Source: Puniceibacterium sediminis
GTDB lineage: Bacteria > Pseudomonadota > Alphaproteobacteria > Rhodobacterales > Rhodobacteraceae
Reading direction: 5' to 3'
DNA: 64,000 nt
NCBI RefSeq assembly: GCF_900188035.1
Contig: NZ_FZNN01000019.1
Span: forward strand, 1-64,000
Positions 63,857 to 64,000 of the stretch are shown here, one piece after another. The position numbers and the translations under genes were made by a program. Position 1 is the stretch's first letter, and each line of letters begins with the position of its first letter. The notes under the pieces were generated by a model that worked only from the letters and a program-made list of their open reading frames with translations, was not told the DNA's origin and did not search any database.

Positions 63857-64000
63857 CTATCCGGTCGCGATTTCTCGGATATCCGCAACGAGCGGTACAA
63901 ATCTGTCGGGCGCGGGCAGCTGACCGGTCACCCATTGATAGAGGTCCTGATCGTTTTCAGACAGCAGCGCGTCGTAGATTTGCAGCCCGTCCTGGTCCAT
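63857..64000 (-). CDS. sdhE: SdhE/CptB-type FAD assembly factor, C-terminal part
   Basis: The last 47 codons of a minus-strand gene run off the window edge. The segment LLSENDQDLYQWVTGQLPAPDRF matches the C-terminal half of SdhE, which attaches FAD to succinate dehydrogenase. The ATG at the very edge is probably an internal Met. Confidence 0.75.
   Translation of the reverse strand: MDQDGLQIYDALLSENDQDLYQWVTGQLPAPDRFVPLVADIREIATG

Overview
The window is GC-rich chromosomal DNA. The gene content (sqdBDC sulfolipid operon, NirK/cNor denitrification genes, hmu heme locus with HemP and an Irr-type box, DUF1194 and DUF1289 proteins, group III truncated hemoglobin) points to an alphaproteobacterium of the Rhodobacteraceae, most likely the Roseobacter group. 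The species cannot be named from the sequence alone. No phage, insertion sequence or CRISPR array is visible.

Layout. 0.4-3.4 kb (-): sqdB-sqdD-sqdC, joined by ATGA overlaps. 3.5-12.7 kb (-): a catabolic and uptake operon (FAD oxidoreductase, polyamine-type ABC importer, cupin, GMC oxidoreductase) below a MocR-type regulator, with a divergent enolase-superfamily enzyme. 14-24 kb: a nitrogen-oxide region made of an NsrR-like repressor, a 51-aa membrane protein and a truncated hemoglobin, then nnrU, nirV, nirK, pseudoazurin, a Crp/Fnr regulator, norCBQD and a 58-aa membrane protein. 24-31 kb: a Dps protein, then a second polyamine-type ABC importer with an amidohydrolase. 31-36 kb: MFS transporter, PurU, PhoD.

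36-51 kb is an iron, heme and oxidative-stress block: a 50-aa ORF, hemP and a 160-aa ORF coupled by ATGA overlaps behind an iron-rhodo-type box; DUF1289; Dps behind a perfect Irr-type palindrome; hmuSTUV with a siderophore-interacting protein; a divergent TonB-dependent heme receptor followed by an unknown secreted protein, ExbB, two ExbD and TonB; and a large catalase. 51-64 kb is mixed: DUF421, tRNA-Leu(UAA), Lrp, rhomboid, an IMPase-like protein with altered metal ligands, an OmpA-like barrel, thyX with an AT-rich AbiJ-like defence gene, two vWA DUF1194 proteins, a phosphotransferase pseudogene, a MarR regulator and the 3' end of sdhE.

Three observations stand out. (1) The denitrification block is decaying in place: the Crp/Fnr regulator carries a TAG, norC a 1-nt deletion and a TAA, norD two stops, nnrU has lost its start and nirV its C-terminus, while nirK, pseudoazurin, norB, norQ and the NsrR/hemoglobin unit remain open. 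(2) Five direct repeats at an exact 11-bp period lie upstream of the IMPase-like gene, an OmpR/PhoB-style operator geometry. (3) An AbiJ-NTD4/HEPN-like abortive-infection gene of foreign composition starts inside the thyX stop codon.
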